Position numbers and translations under genes: made by a program
Notes under the pieces: generated by a model
Databases searched by the model: none
Seen by the model: the letters and a program-made list of their open reading frames with translations, nothing else
What the model was told of the DNA's origin: nothing
Shown: piece by piece, positions 7,468-14,463 of the stretch
Numbering within the stretch: position 1 is the stretch's first letter
Layout of the letters: each line of letters starts with the position of its first letter
NCBI GenBank assembly: GCA_002293155.1
Contig: DBCQ01000032.1
Span: forward strand, 71,941-87,609
Length of the DNA: 15,669 nucleotides
Direction: 5' to 3'
DNA from: Burkholderiales bacterium UBA954
GTDB taxonomy: Bacteria > Pseudomonadota > Gammaproteobacteria > Burkholderiales > Burkholderiaceae_A

Positions 7468-7473
7468 TCCTTT
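7468..7473 (-). promoter_or_regulatory. RBS deciding the start of the binding protein
   Basis: AAAGGA on the minus strand at correct spacing from ATG 7461, within a purine-rich leader. It supports the start that exposes the signal peptide at the N-terminus. Confidence 0.75.
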
Positions 7474-7517
7474 CTTTTTTGGAGGGTTCAGCATTCTTTG
7501 ATGGTAGTGCAAAACGA

Positions 7518-8180
7518 TTACCAATATGCGCCAAAGGTTTTTCTTAATTCTTCAATGTCAGGTCCGGCTAACTCAGGGATCGGCGAACCCGTGATGCTAA
7601 TCAGTTTTGCGGTTTCTTCAAGCTCCTCGAGTACCCCCATCGCCGCACTGGGAGAGTCATGCCAGACATTTGGCCCGAGACGTGCGAGCATGACCGCGCG
7701 AAGGATTCGACCGGATTGGCCATAGGCGGTAATCGACTCTGCAACCTGGTCAGCAACCGCCGGACTTCCTGGTCGACCATAAGGAATTAGCGGGACATGA
7801 CCAACCTTCATTACAAAATAGGGCGTGATCGGGGGAATTAACTCTGTAGCTTTTGAGTTTAGGCTCAGGCTTACACAGAACGTGCTGTGGGTGTGAATGA
7901 TGCAAGAGGTATCTGGCAGAAATGGGCGACTCGCCCGGTAAATAGCCTGGTGGAGCGCTAAGGTTTTGCTTGCCCGATCGCCGCCTTGCTGCTGGCCGTT
8001 GAGGTCAATCCGGGCAATCCGCGCGGGATCGAGAAAACCAAGGCAAGCATCGGAAGGGGTAATGAGAATACCGTTGTCTAATCGAAGGCTAATATTTCCT
8101 GCAGTTGCATGGACATAACCACGCTCAAATAGGCTCCTGCCGATCCGACAGATTTCCTCGCGGGCATAGGATTCGTTCAT
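7518..8180 (-). CDS. otnC: 3-oxo-tetronate 4-phosphate decarboxylase OtnC-like (class II aldolase/adducin family)
   Basis: A 220-residue class II aldolase-fold protein. Visible hallmarks are GYVHATAGNISLRL (21-34, the usual G-N-x-S phosphate-binding loop), ITPSDACLGFL (40-50), SKTLALHQAIY (71-81) and the zinc-binding HTHS (H96, H98). The SKTLALH form, lacking the usual aldolase glutamate, fits the OtnC subgroup, which decarboxylates 3-oxo-tetronate 4-phosphate to dihydroxyacetone phosphate. In relatives I know, a third zinc ligand sits in an N-H-G motif followed by PVVW; here it reads LARLGPNVW (165-173), with L168 at that place. A nearby H174 might compensate. The start overlaps the otnK stop as ATGA. 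It is followed 56 bp later by the binding-protein gene. Assignment rests on both family and the otnK neighbour. Confidence 0.88.
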   Translation of the reverse strand: MNESYAREEICRIGRSLFERGYVHATAGNISLRLDNGILITPSDACLGFLDPARIARIDLNGQQQGGDRASKTLALHQAIYRASRPFLPDTSCIIHTHSTFCVSLSLNSKATELIPPITPYFVMKVGHVPLIPYGRPGSPAVADQVAESITAYGQSGRILRAVMLARLGPNVWHDSPSAAMGVLEELEETAKLISITGSPIPELAGPDIEELRKTFGAYW

Positions 8181-9448
8181 TGGAGTGCTTTAAAAGATTT
8201 AGTGAAGAAGTCGGGGGCCCCGAAGTTACCTGACTTTAGAGCAATGTGGAGATCGGCGCGGAGTCCGTCGCTCGCACTGGCAAAGCACCATGGAACGCCG
8301 GGATCGATCTGTGGCCCGATTCTCAGGCGAGTAATACCCAGCGCCTGAACGCACGCCCCCGAGGTCTCGCCTCCCGCAATGACCAACTGCCTAATTCCTT
8401 GGGCGATCAATCCTTGAGCGATCGCGCCCAATGCCTGTTCGATGAGATGGCCTGCCTCGGCGATACCGATTTGAGCTTGCGCGGACTTGACTTGATCGGG
8501 AGTAGCGGTTGAGTAAATGAGAATTGGATCTTGACCCGCATGCGCATTGGACCAGTCGATCGCGCGGGAGATTTCGGTACGGTCTTGCACAAGATTTAAA
8601 GGGTCTAAACGCAGTGAAGGCTTGCCTGTGGCGAGAAAGTGCGCGACCTGTTGCTGGGTTGCCTGCGAGCAACTCCCGGCGATGATCGCGCGGGATCCCT
8701 GCGCTGGTGGTAGCGTCTGCGCGTTATGAGCGGCGGGTAGAGAGAAATTCTGCGGTAGACCAAGCGCGATCCCTGACCCCCCCGTCACGAGCGGAAGTGA
8801 CCGAACTGCACGCCCAATTTCCATTAGATCTTGATTTGAGATTGCGTCCACAATTGCAATACGTGTCGATTCTGAGCGGAGTACTTGAATCTGCGCGTCA
8901 ATTGCATCACTGCCCTGGCTTACGCACGCATAATTAATGAGACCCACAGGGTCAGTGCACTGAGACTGTAAAACCCGCACGAGATCAGAGTCGGTCATCG
9001 GGGTGAGCGGGTGATTTTGCATTCCGCTTTCGCTGAGTAATCGATCGCCCACAAACAGATGTCCCTGGAAGACTGAGCGTCTGTTTTCAGGAAACGCAGG
9101 TGTGGCGATCGTAAAGTCTGTATCGAGCGCTCTCATAAGGGCCTGGATGACAGGCCCAATATTGCCTGCTGCGGTACTGTCAAAGGTTGAGCAGTATTTG
9201 AAATATATCTGCGGTGCACCCTGCGCGCGAAGCCAATGAAGCGCAGCAAGAGACTGATCAATAGCCTCTTGGGCTGGAATCGTTCGGGATTTCAGGGCAA
9301 TGACGATTGCATCGGTTTGTGAATCGATCGGTGAGGTTGGGACACCAATACTCTGAACGGTACGCATCCCAGAGCGAACTAGATTATTGGCAAGGTCTGT
9401 CGCACCAGTGAAGTCATCTGCGATACAACCGAGAAAAAGTCTAGCCAT
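8177..9448 (-). CDS. otnK: 3-oxo-tetronate kinase OtnK (four-carbon acid sugar kinase, DUF1537)
   Basis: A 423-residue DUF1537-family kinase. The N-terminal domain opens with LGCIADDFTGATDLANNL (ADDFTGA, 10-16), the acid-sugar binding motif. YFKYCSTFDSTAAGNIGP (82-99) is the pattern of the OtnK subgroup, and an ATP-grasping C-terminal domain is seen in VIAGGETSGACVQALGI (GGETSGA at 359-365) and LKSGNFG (about 404-410). Length matches the family. The enzyme phosphorylates 3-oxo-tetronate at O4 in the cytoplasm using ATP, the activation step for L-threonate and D-erythronate breakdown. It starts 2 bp after the denD stop and overlaps otnC by 4 bp. DtnK, the D-threonate kinase of the same family, is the alternative, but pairing with OtnC and two C2 dehydrogenases, without PdxA2, favours OtnK. 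Confidence 0.93.
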   Translation of the reverse strand: MARLFLGCIADDFTGATDLANNLVRSGMRTVQSIGVPTSPIDSQTDAIVIALKSRTIPAQEAIDQSLAALHWLRAQGAPQIYFKYCSTFDSTAAGNIGPVIQALMRALDTDFTIATPAFPENRRSVFQGHLFVGDRLLSESGMQNHPLTPMTDSDLVRVLQSQCTDPVGLINYACVSQGSDAIDAQIQVLRSESTRIAIVDAISNQDLMEIGRAVRSLPLVTGGSGIALGLPQNFSLPAAHNAQTLPPAQGSRAIIAGSCSQATQQQVAHFLATGKPSLRLDPLNLVQDRTEISRAIDWSNAHAGQDPILIYSTATPDQVKSAQAQIGIAEAGHLIEQALGAIAQGLIAQGIRQLVIAGGETSGACVQALGITRLRIGPQIDPGVPWCFASASDGLRADLHIALKSGNFGAPDFFTKSFKALQ

Positions 9449-9450
9449 GG

Positions 9451-10458
9451 TTAGCGTGTTTGGATTGCGCTGCAGTTCTCATCAATGTACTGCTGAACAA
9501 TGGCATCAAACGACGAGTCCGGTACTAGGCCGAGTCGTGCAGCCCGCGCGCAGGCGATTTGGCCCGGCCAACTCTTAACGACTCTGGCGATCGCTGGGTC
9601 GATTACCCAGTCCAGCCGATGGAAGGCCTCTGCTCCCCCAAGGCGTTGGAGGGTCTGGGCCATCTCGCCGACTGTTACCCGCAGAGACGGGAGATTCATT
9701 GCAGTAAGGGCGCCCCAATGATCGTCTGATGTCTGGGCCGCCAGAATCAATCCCTCGATGGTACGGGCAGGTGAGGCCAGAGCGACAGGTGTTGCTGGGT
9801 CTACAGGAACTCTTGCTCGCAGACCTGATAGCGGCTCGCGAATCATGCCCGACAAAAACCCTGAGGCTGCGCCATTGGGTCTGCCAGGGCGAACGCTGAC
9901 TGTCATTAGCCGAACGGAGCGCGCACGGATAAAACCCTTTCGGCCAAAGTCAGCCATGAGCTGCTCGCCAATAAATTTCTGAATCCCATAGCTGGTCTGG
10001 GGGGTGGGAAGCGTATCGTCATCAATGACGGTGTCGCTCCAGGACTCTCCTGGACGGCTACCGAACACGGCAACAGAGCTCGCAAAAACGACGTAAGGTC
10101 GGCAGTCAGATCGACGGCATGCCTGGAGTAGCTCTAAGGTGGTGTCGAGATTGCTTGACATGCCGAGATCGAAATCCGCCTCGCACTCTGCGCTGACTGC
10201 AGCTGCAAGGTGAAATACCAAGTCAATCTCTTTAGTGAAAAGCTTACCCTCAGCGAGGAGCGTCCGCAGATTACCACCAATAAATTGAATACGGTGATCG
10301 GACTGAACATCCGCACCGGGAGAAACAAGATCAGTCAGGATGATTTGGTGAATCGTTTGTGGAGCTTGTCCGCTGACCGAGAGCTTGTCATACTGCAAAA
10401 GAGTCTTCGCTAGTCGAGTTCCAAGAAATCCGCAGCCACCAGTGATCAAAATCTTCAT
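9451..10458 (-). CDS. denD: D-erythronate dehydrogenase DenD (NAD-dependent epimerase/dehydratase family)
   Basis: A 335-residue extended short-chain dehydrogenase. The Rossmann fingerprint TGGCGFLG is at 6-13 directly after MKILI. VFHLAAAVSAECE (81-93) and PYVVFASSVAVFG (121-133) precede the catalytic YxxxK in TSYGIQKFIGEQL (Y157, K161). The AAAVSAECEADFDLG stretch and SVRPGRPNGAASGFLSGMIRE are characteristic of the DenD group, which oxidises D-erythronate at C2 to 2-oxo-tetronate with NAD+. Adjacency to otnK and ltnD is the same combination described for acid-sugar catabolism. It begins 3 bp after the ltnD stop and ends 2 bp before the otnK start. It has no signal peptide and acts in the cytoplasm. 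A generic sugar-nucleotide epimerase is unlikely given the neighbours. Confidence 0.9.
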   Translation of the reverse strand: MKILITGGCGFLGTRLAKTLLQYDKLSVSGQAPQTIHQIILTDLVSPGADVQSDHRIQFIGGNLRTLLAEGKLFTKEIDLVFHLAAAVSAECEADFDLGMSSNLDTTLELLQACRRSDCRPYVVFASSVAVFGSRPGESWSDTVIDDDTLPTPQTSYGIQKFIGEQLMADFGRKGFIRARSVRLMTVSVRPGRPNGAASGFLSGMIREPLSGLRARVPVDPATPVALASPARTIEGLILAAQTSDDHWGALTAMNLPSLRVTVGEMAQTLQRLGGAEAFHRLDWVIDPAIARVVKSWPGQIACARAARLGLVPDSSFDAIVQQYIDENCSAIQTR

Positions 10459-10461
10459 TGC

Positions 10462-11373
10462 TCAAGTCTTCTTTTGTGGCAATTCGATTCCGGGGAAAAT
10501 CTTAATTACTGCACTGTCATCTTCTTTTGCAAATCCTGCTGTTGAGGCCTGCATAAACATCTGGTGGGCTGTTGAACTAAGCGGTAATGGAAATTTACTG
10601 GCTCGAGCAAGATCAAGGACAAGGCCCAAATCTTTCACAAAAATATCGACAGCAGAGTGCGGCGTGTAGTCGGCCGCGAGGACATGAGCCATTCGATTCT
10701 GAAACATCCAGCTGTTGCCGGCGCTATTGGTGATGACCTCATAGAGCGCATCTGGGTCAATGCCCTCGCGTATCCCGAGGGCCATCGCCTCTGCAGCTGC
10801 AGCAATATGGACACCCGCGAGGAGCTGGTTGATGATTTTGACTCTGCTTCCCGCACCGGCTTGGTTGTCTAACTTATAAACCTTTGCGGCCATCGCATCC
10901 AGACAGGGCCGGGCAAGTGCATACGCATCCGGATGGCCAGAGGTCATCATCGTGATTTCACCATTTGCAGCGCGCGCGGCTCCGCCAGAAATTGGCGCGT
11001 CAAGGTAAAGAATCCCCTTTTCCGCAAGTAGTTTCTCGGTGCGAATAGACCAATTGGGGTCAACGGTTGAGCACATCACGAAAACGCCGCCTGGGCGCAT
11101 CGCGGCTACGCAGCCCTCAGGACCCCACAGCACGGATTCAGTCTGCTCTGCATTGACCACCACTGAAATGACAATATTGCAGCGCGATCCAAGCTCTTTA
11201 ATGCTTAAACAGGCAGTTCCACCTTGCTCTGCAAAGCGTGCTGCAATGTCTGCTCGGATATCGAAGACAGAGGGCTCAAGCCCGGCTCTGCGCAGTGACT
11301 GCGCCATTCCGAGCCCCATTGCGCCCAGTCCAATAATCCCAACAGCGGTCGGTGGGTGAGTGGTTGATGTCAT
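10462..11373 (-). CDS. ltnD: L-threonate dehydrogenase LtnD (beta-hydroxyacid dehydrogenase family)
   Basis: A 303-residue 3-hydroxyisobutyrate-dehydrogenase-family protein. The dinucleotide site VGIIGLGAMGLGMA is at 11-24, the substrate-binding segment DAPISGGAARAANGEITMM at 125-143, and the catalytic lysine K179 in GAGSRVKIINQLLAG with N182. The all-helical C-terminal domain is complete. LtnD oxidises L-threonate at C2 with NAD+ to 2-oxo-tetronate. It heads the operon followed by denD, otnK, otnC and the ABC importer. The start is ambiguous: ATG 11373 puts about ten residues before the Rossmann strand, as is usual, with AAGG 3 bases upstream; ATG 11391 would add six basic residues and has no good RBS. 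Other members of the family (tartronate semialdehyde reductase, GarR) are possible but fit the operon less well. Confidence 0.88.
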   Translation of the reverse strand: MTSTTHPPTAVGIIGLGAMGLGMAQSLRRAGLEPSVFDIRADIAARFAEQGGTACLSIKELGSRCNIVISVVVNAEQTESVLWGPEGCVAAMRPGGVFVMCSTVDPNWSIRTEKLLAEKGILYLDAPISGGAARAANGEITMMTSGHPDAYALARPCLDAMAAKVYKLDNQAGAGSRVKIINQLLAGVHIAAAAEAMALGIREGIDPDALYEVITNSAGNSWMFQNRMAHVLAADYTPHSAVDIFVKDLGLVLDLARASKFPLPLSSTAHQMFMQASTAGFAKEDDSAVIKIFPGIELPQKKT

Positions 11374-11497
11374 ACGCCTTATCTTACGCATTTCAATTAG
11401 CCCAAGCCAATTAGGGTCTTCCGCTTAAACGCACTGCAGCAGGTACGCCTGTAGATTTTTTAGTATTGTCATGACTCATAACAAAAAGGAGACTCTC
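11374..11497. promoter_or_regulatory. Divergent control region between the acid-sugar operon and the Bug/TctC receptor gene
   Basis: The only gap from which both the minus-strand seven-gene operon and the plus-strand receptor can be transcribed. It contains a direct repeat CAATTAG (11394-11400 and 11408-11414, 14 bp apart) and a small inverted repeat CAGG-N4-CCTG (11440-11451). A weak minus-strand promoter guess is TTGGCT (11405-11410) and TAAGAT (11381-11386) with an 18-bp spacer, each 4 of 6 to consensus. It would start RNA almost at ATG 11373. No regulator gene is next to it. Confidence 0.5.
11486..11491 (+). promoter_or_regulatory. RBS deciding the start of the Bug/TctC receptor
   Basis: AAGGAG lies 6 bases before ATG 11498. 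It supports this start over the in-frame ATG at 11471, which has no RBS and would place nine polar residues before the signal peptide. Confidence 0.8.
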
Positions 11498-12472
11498 ATG
11501 CACCGCCGAATTTTTGCGCTCTCAACAGTGCTGCTATCTGCAGCCTTAGGACTGGGTCATTCCTCGCTCATGGCACAGCCCTATCCCTCAAAGCCGATTC
11601 GCTTGGTGGTGCCGTTTCCCCCTGGTGGCTTGATCGACTCAATGGCGCGTCTGATCACTCCGAGCCTCTCCAAAGAGCTTGGTCAGCCCGTTGTGATTGA
11701 GAATAAGCCCGGTGTTGGTGGGGGAATCGGTGCTGCAGAAGTCACGAAGGCTCCCGCCGATGGGTACACCCTGCTCATGGCGTCTCCTCCTCTAACAATT
11801 AGTCCGGCGATCTACAAGGCGCTGCCCTACAAGCCGGCTGACATCCAGCCTGTTGCAATGTTTGGGCAGTTGCCCAATGTGCTGATGGTGCACCCAGAGT
11901 CCGGGATTAATTCGGTCGCGGATCTTGTAGCGCGTGCGAAGGCAAAGCCAAATATTCTGAACTACGCATCAAACGGTAATGGGACCTCTCTACACCTGAG
12001 TGCTGAACTCTTAAAGAGCCAAGCCGGGGTGCATATTGTGCATATCCCTTACCGGGGTACCGCATTGGCGAATGTCGCTTTGATGTCCAAAGAGATTGAT
12101 CTCATGTTTGATAACCTGCCGCCTGCATTGCCGCACATCCAATCGGGAAAGCTTAAGGCGTTGGCCGTGACGACCTCAAAGCGGAATCCAGCGCTTCCAA
12201 ATGTACCAACCATGCAAGAACTTGGCTATCCGAAATTTGAGGTCTCGGCCTGGTTTGGGTTAGCAGTGATGCGCGGAACGTCAGCAGAGATTACTGGAAA
12301 GCTTCAGGATGCTCTTAGAAAAGTAATCGCTCAGAAGGATGTTGCCACTGCAATTACCGCTCGCGGCGTTAGTATTGAATTTATGAATGCTGCTCAGATG
12401 GATAGCTTTATGAAAACTGATGCAGAGCGCTGGCAGCAGGTTGCCACATTCGCAAATATTAAACTGGATTAG
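11498..12472 (+). CDS. Tripartite tricarboxylate transporter receptor (Bug/TctC family)
   Basis: A 324-residue periplasmic receptor. Residues 1-26 form a signal peptide (basic MHRR, hydrophobic core, cleavage likely after SSLMA). The mature protein opens with QPYPSKPIRLVVPFPPGGLIDSMAR (about 27-51), the defining Bug motif, followed by VVIENKPGVGGGIGA (65-79), ADGYTLLMASPP and the VHIVHIPYRGTALANVALMSKEID segment. These proteins bind carboxylates such as citrate, aspartate or other organic acids through the carboxyl group in two bound-water-mediated loops. No TctA or TctB membrane genes are adjacent, so it is an orphan receptor. It is divergent from ltnD, suggesting it may bind or sense the operon's acid-sugar substrate, which is inference. 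Its 3' end overlaps the hydrolase gene by 14 bp in antisense. Confidence 0.93.
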   Translation: MHRRIFALSTVLLSAALGLGHSSLMAQPYPSKPIRLVVPFPPGGLIDSMARLITPSLSKELGQPVVIENKPGVGGGIGAAEVTKAPADGYTLLMASPPLTISPAIYKALPYKPADIQPVAMFGQLPNVLMVHPESGINSVADLVARAKAKPNILNYASNGNGTSLHLSAELLKSQAGVHIVHIPYRGTALANVALMSKEIDLMFDNLPPALPHIQSGKLKALAVTTSKRNPALPNVPTMQELGYPKFEVSAWFGLAVMRGTSAEITGKLQDALRKVIAQKDVATAITARGVSIEFMNAAQMDSFMKTDAERWQQVATFANIKLD

Positions 12473-13382
12473 TCGGGGTAATTTTGCAGAACTCTTGGAG
12501 ATCTTTCCAGCACTCATTGTGGCCGGAATCAAACTGGGTGATGATACTCATATGATTATGATCGTTGTATTGCCGATAGGTGGCAAAACGACGGCAGGGT
12601 TCAACATAGTCATGGAGCAAGGGGTTTTCAAACTCCGCCATTCCGATAAAAAGCGGGATGTCGGATTTTTTCATGTGGGTGAGGGGGGAGCGTAGTTCAA
12701 ACTTTGTGTCATCCTCACCGAAGTAGGCGATGACCCCCGCAGCATTGACATTTCTTGGATCGCGATCGGCTTTTAATCGGGGGCTCATCAATATCAGACC
12801 ATCTAGCTCCTCCCGAAGCGAGGCCGCCTTTTCGGCCATGCAGGGGTCAAAAAGTGCTGTCGCGCAATGGGTGCCGCCAGCAGAATGGCCCATCAGGAAT
12901 TGCTGGCCAAGCCGTATTCGACGATCAGATAACACCTCCTTCGCCTTAGTGATAGCTTGTACGATATCGACTGCCGCATCGGGATAGCATGCATCCGGTG
13001 CGAGACGGTAGCCAATATTGACCCCGATAAACCCTGAGCGGCAGAACTCACGCAGGACATTGCTGTAGACCTCTGGGGTGGTATTGCGATCCCCTCGAAC
13101 GAATGCGCCGCCATGCACAAAGAAAAGAACCGATTTCGGGTTGTCTTCGTGGGCCAGAGATTGGTCATCCTGCCTTTCTGGCCAGTAGAACTCAAACTCG
13201 TTCTTGGCATGCGATCCGTATCGACTTGTTTCAATAATCTCTGCGCCAGGCCCGAGACGCGCGAGTTGTGCCTGGTGAAATGGCTGATAAAAAGCGAAGA
13301 CCTCGTCGCGATGACCTTGGACATCGAGATGCCATCGGGGGCCTAACCCACGCAGAAATTCCTTAGGTGCTTGTGGGCTCAT
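12459..13382 (-). CDS. Alpha/beta hydrolase fold protein (BD-FAE/HSL-like esterase or formamidase)
   Basis: A 307-residue alpha/beta hydrolase. The oxyanion-hole motif FVHGGAFVRGD (88-98), the nucleophile elbow MGHSAGG (164-170, S167) and a C-terminal histidine in NDHNHMSII (H277) are in order. The acid is probably in the FIGMAEFENPLLHD stretch (D258 or a nearby residue). NIGYRLAPDACYPDAAVDI is typical of the hormone-sensitive-lipase/carboxylesterase and kynurenine-formamidase-like groups. There is no signal peptide, so it works in the cytoplasm on a small ester or amide. Its start lies inside the end of the PLP-lyase gene (20-bp overlap, different frame), implying translational coupling and a shared pathway. 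The substrate cannot be named from sequence. Confidence 0.87.
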   Translation of the reverse strand: MSPQAPKEFLRGLGPRWHLDVQGHRDEVFAFYQPFHQAQLARLGPGAEIIETSRYGSHAKNEFEFYWPERQDDQSLAHEDNPKSVLFFVHGGAFVRGDRNTTPEVYSNVLREFCRSGFIGVNIGYRLAPDACYPDAAVDIVQAITKAKEVLSDRRIRLGQQFLMGHSAGGTHCATALFDPCMAEKAASLREELDGLILMSPRLKADRDPRNVNAAGVIAYFGEDDTKFELRSPLTHMKKSDIPLFIGMAEFENPLLHDYVEPCRRFATYRQYNDHNHMSIITQFDSGHNECWKDLQEFCKITPTNPV

Positions 13383-14388
13383 TAGAGGCTTCGCTTAGCA
13401 AGACGGACTCATAGGCATTAAGAGATGGCGCCCCTCCGGTATGCAGAAATAATAGATGTTCTCCTGCCTTAAAGTGTCCCTTGCGTGATAGGTCAATCAG
13501 CCCCGCCATTATCTTTCCGGTGTAGACCGGATCTAACAAGATTCCTTCGGTACGGGCGAGTAGCTGAACAGCTTCGACCATCTTTTCATTGGGTATCGAG
13601 TATTTTGGCTGCCAGTAACCACCAATAGAGACAATCTTATCTCTAGGAATTATAAAGTGGCCTCCGAGGAGCTCTGCGATTGCACACGCCTCTTTGTAAA
13701 CGAGAGGTTCCTGGTCCTGCGGATCTCTGCTGACACCAATGCCTGTGATCGGGATCTGAATATTGTTGCCAACAAAGCCGGCAACAATGCCACCGTGGGT
13801 CCCTGAACTGCCTGAACCGACAATTAAATGATCAATCCGAATGGCCTGTTCGAAGAGTTGCTGTTGCAGCTCCTGTGCGCAGGCGACATAACCGAGACCA
13901 CCGATTGCGTTGGAACCACCGCCAGGGATGAGATAGGGAGCTCTTCCTTGTGCCTTGAGTTGGTCGGCAACAGCCTGCATCGCGTCATTCATATTGGTGC
14001 CTGCCGGAACAACGGTAATGGAATTGACGCCCATCAAACGAAATAAAAAATGATTGCCACTTGCAGTTTCAGAGTAGCTATTCGGGATTCGTTCTTCAAT
14101 AACAAAATGGCATTGCAGACCCTCTTTGAGAGCAGCCGAGAGCGTAATTCGGCAGTGATTTGACTGTGGTGCGCCACAGGTAATGAGGGTATCCGCCCCT
14201 TTTGCTAGGGCGTCTCCAACAAGAAACTCCAGTTTTCTTGTTTTGTTTCCGCCAGGCGCAAGGCCCAGCATATCGTCACGTTTAATCCATATTTTTGGCC
14301 CGCCTAAAGCCTTTGTAAAGTTCGGAAGGAATTCAATTGGCGTTGCGAACTCAGTGTAGCGGCGGCGCGGGAATTGACTAAGATCCAT
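13363..14388 (-). CDS. PLP-dependent D-cysteine desulfhydrase / L-cysteate sulfo-lyase-like protein (ACC deaminase family)
   Basis: A 341-residue fold-type II PLP enzyme. IKRDDMLGLAPGGNKTRKLEFL carries the PLP-binding lysine (K49 in GGNKTRK). TCGAPQSNHCR (70-80) supplies the substrate loop with the catalytic Ser/Asn-His. PGGGSNAIGGLGYVAC and GSGSSGTHGG bind substrate and the PLP phosphate, and HTGGAPSLNAY ends the active site. It resembles both DcyD (D-cysteine to pyruvate, sulfide and ammonia) and CuyA (L-cysteate to pyruvate, sulfite and ammonia); I cannot separate them by eye, so no symbol is given. ACC deaminase is less likely. A GAAGG RBS about 9 bases upstream supports the start. It is followed by the overlapping hydrolase gene and preceded by a 75-bp gap from the LON-domain gene. 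Confidence 0.88.
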   Translation of the reverse strand: MDLSQFPRRRYTEFATPIEFLPNFTKALGGPKIWIKRDDMLGLAPGGNKTRKLEFLVGDALAKGADTLITCGAPQSNHCRITLSAALKEGLQCHFVIEERIPNSYSETASGNHFLFRLMGVNSITVVPAGTNMNDAMQAVADQLKAQGRAPYLIPGGGSNAIGGLGYVACAQELQQQLFEQAIRIDHLIVGSGSSGTHGGIVAGFVGNNIQIPITGIGVSRDPQDQEPLVYKEACAIAELLGGHFIIPRDKIVSIGGYWQPKYSIPNEKMVEAVQLLARTEGILLDPVYTGKIMAGLIDLSRKGHFKAGEHLLFLHTGGAPSLNAYESVLLSEASNEPTST

Positions 14389-14463
14389 GATGACATGCCT
14401 TCAGTGATAGTGAAGTAAGGTAATGATCCGGCCCGGTGGGCTTAACCGCAAACGCTCTTAAGG

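Noticed and set aside
7462..7524. Longer start of the binding protein at 7524
   Set aside because: It would put 21 polar residues before the signal peptide and overlap otnC; a proper RBS precedes 7461.
7459..11500. Shared CTCTCATG start context of the two periplasmic binding proteins as a common regulatory element
   Set aside because: Only eight bases agree, next to Shine-Dalgarno sequences that are expected to resemble each other; chance is the simpler explanation.
14425..14445. GCCC-GGT-GGGC hairpin between the LON-domain and PLP-lyase genes as a terminator
   Set aside because: The stem is four base pairs and there is no T-tract on the minus strand.
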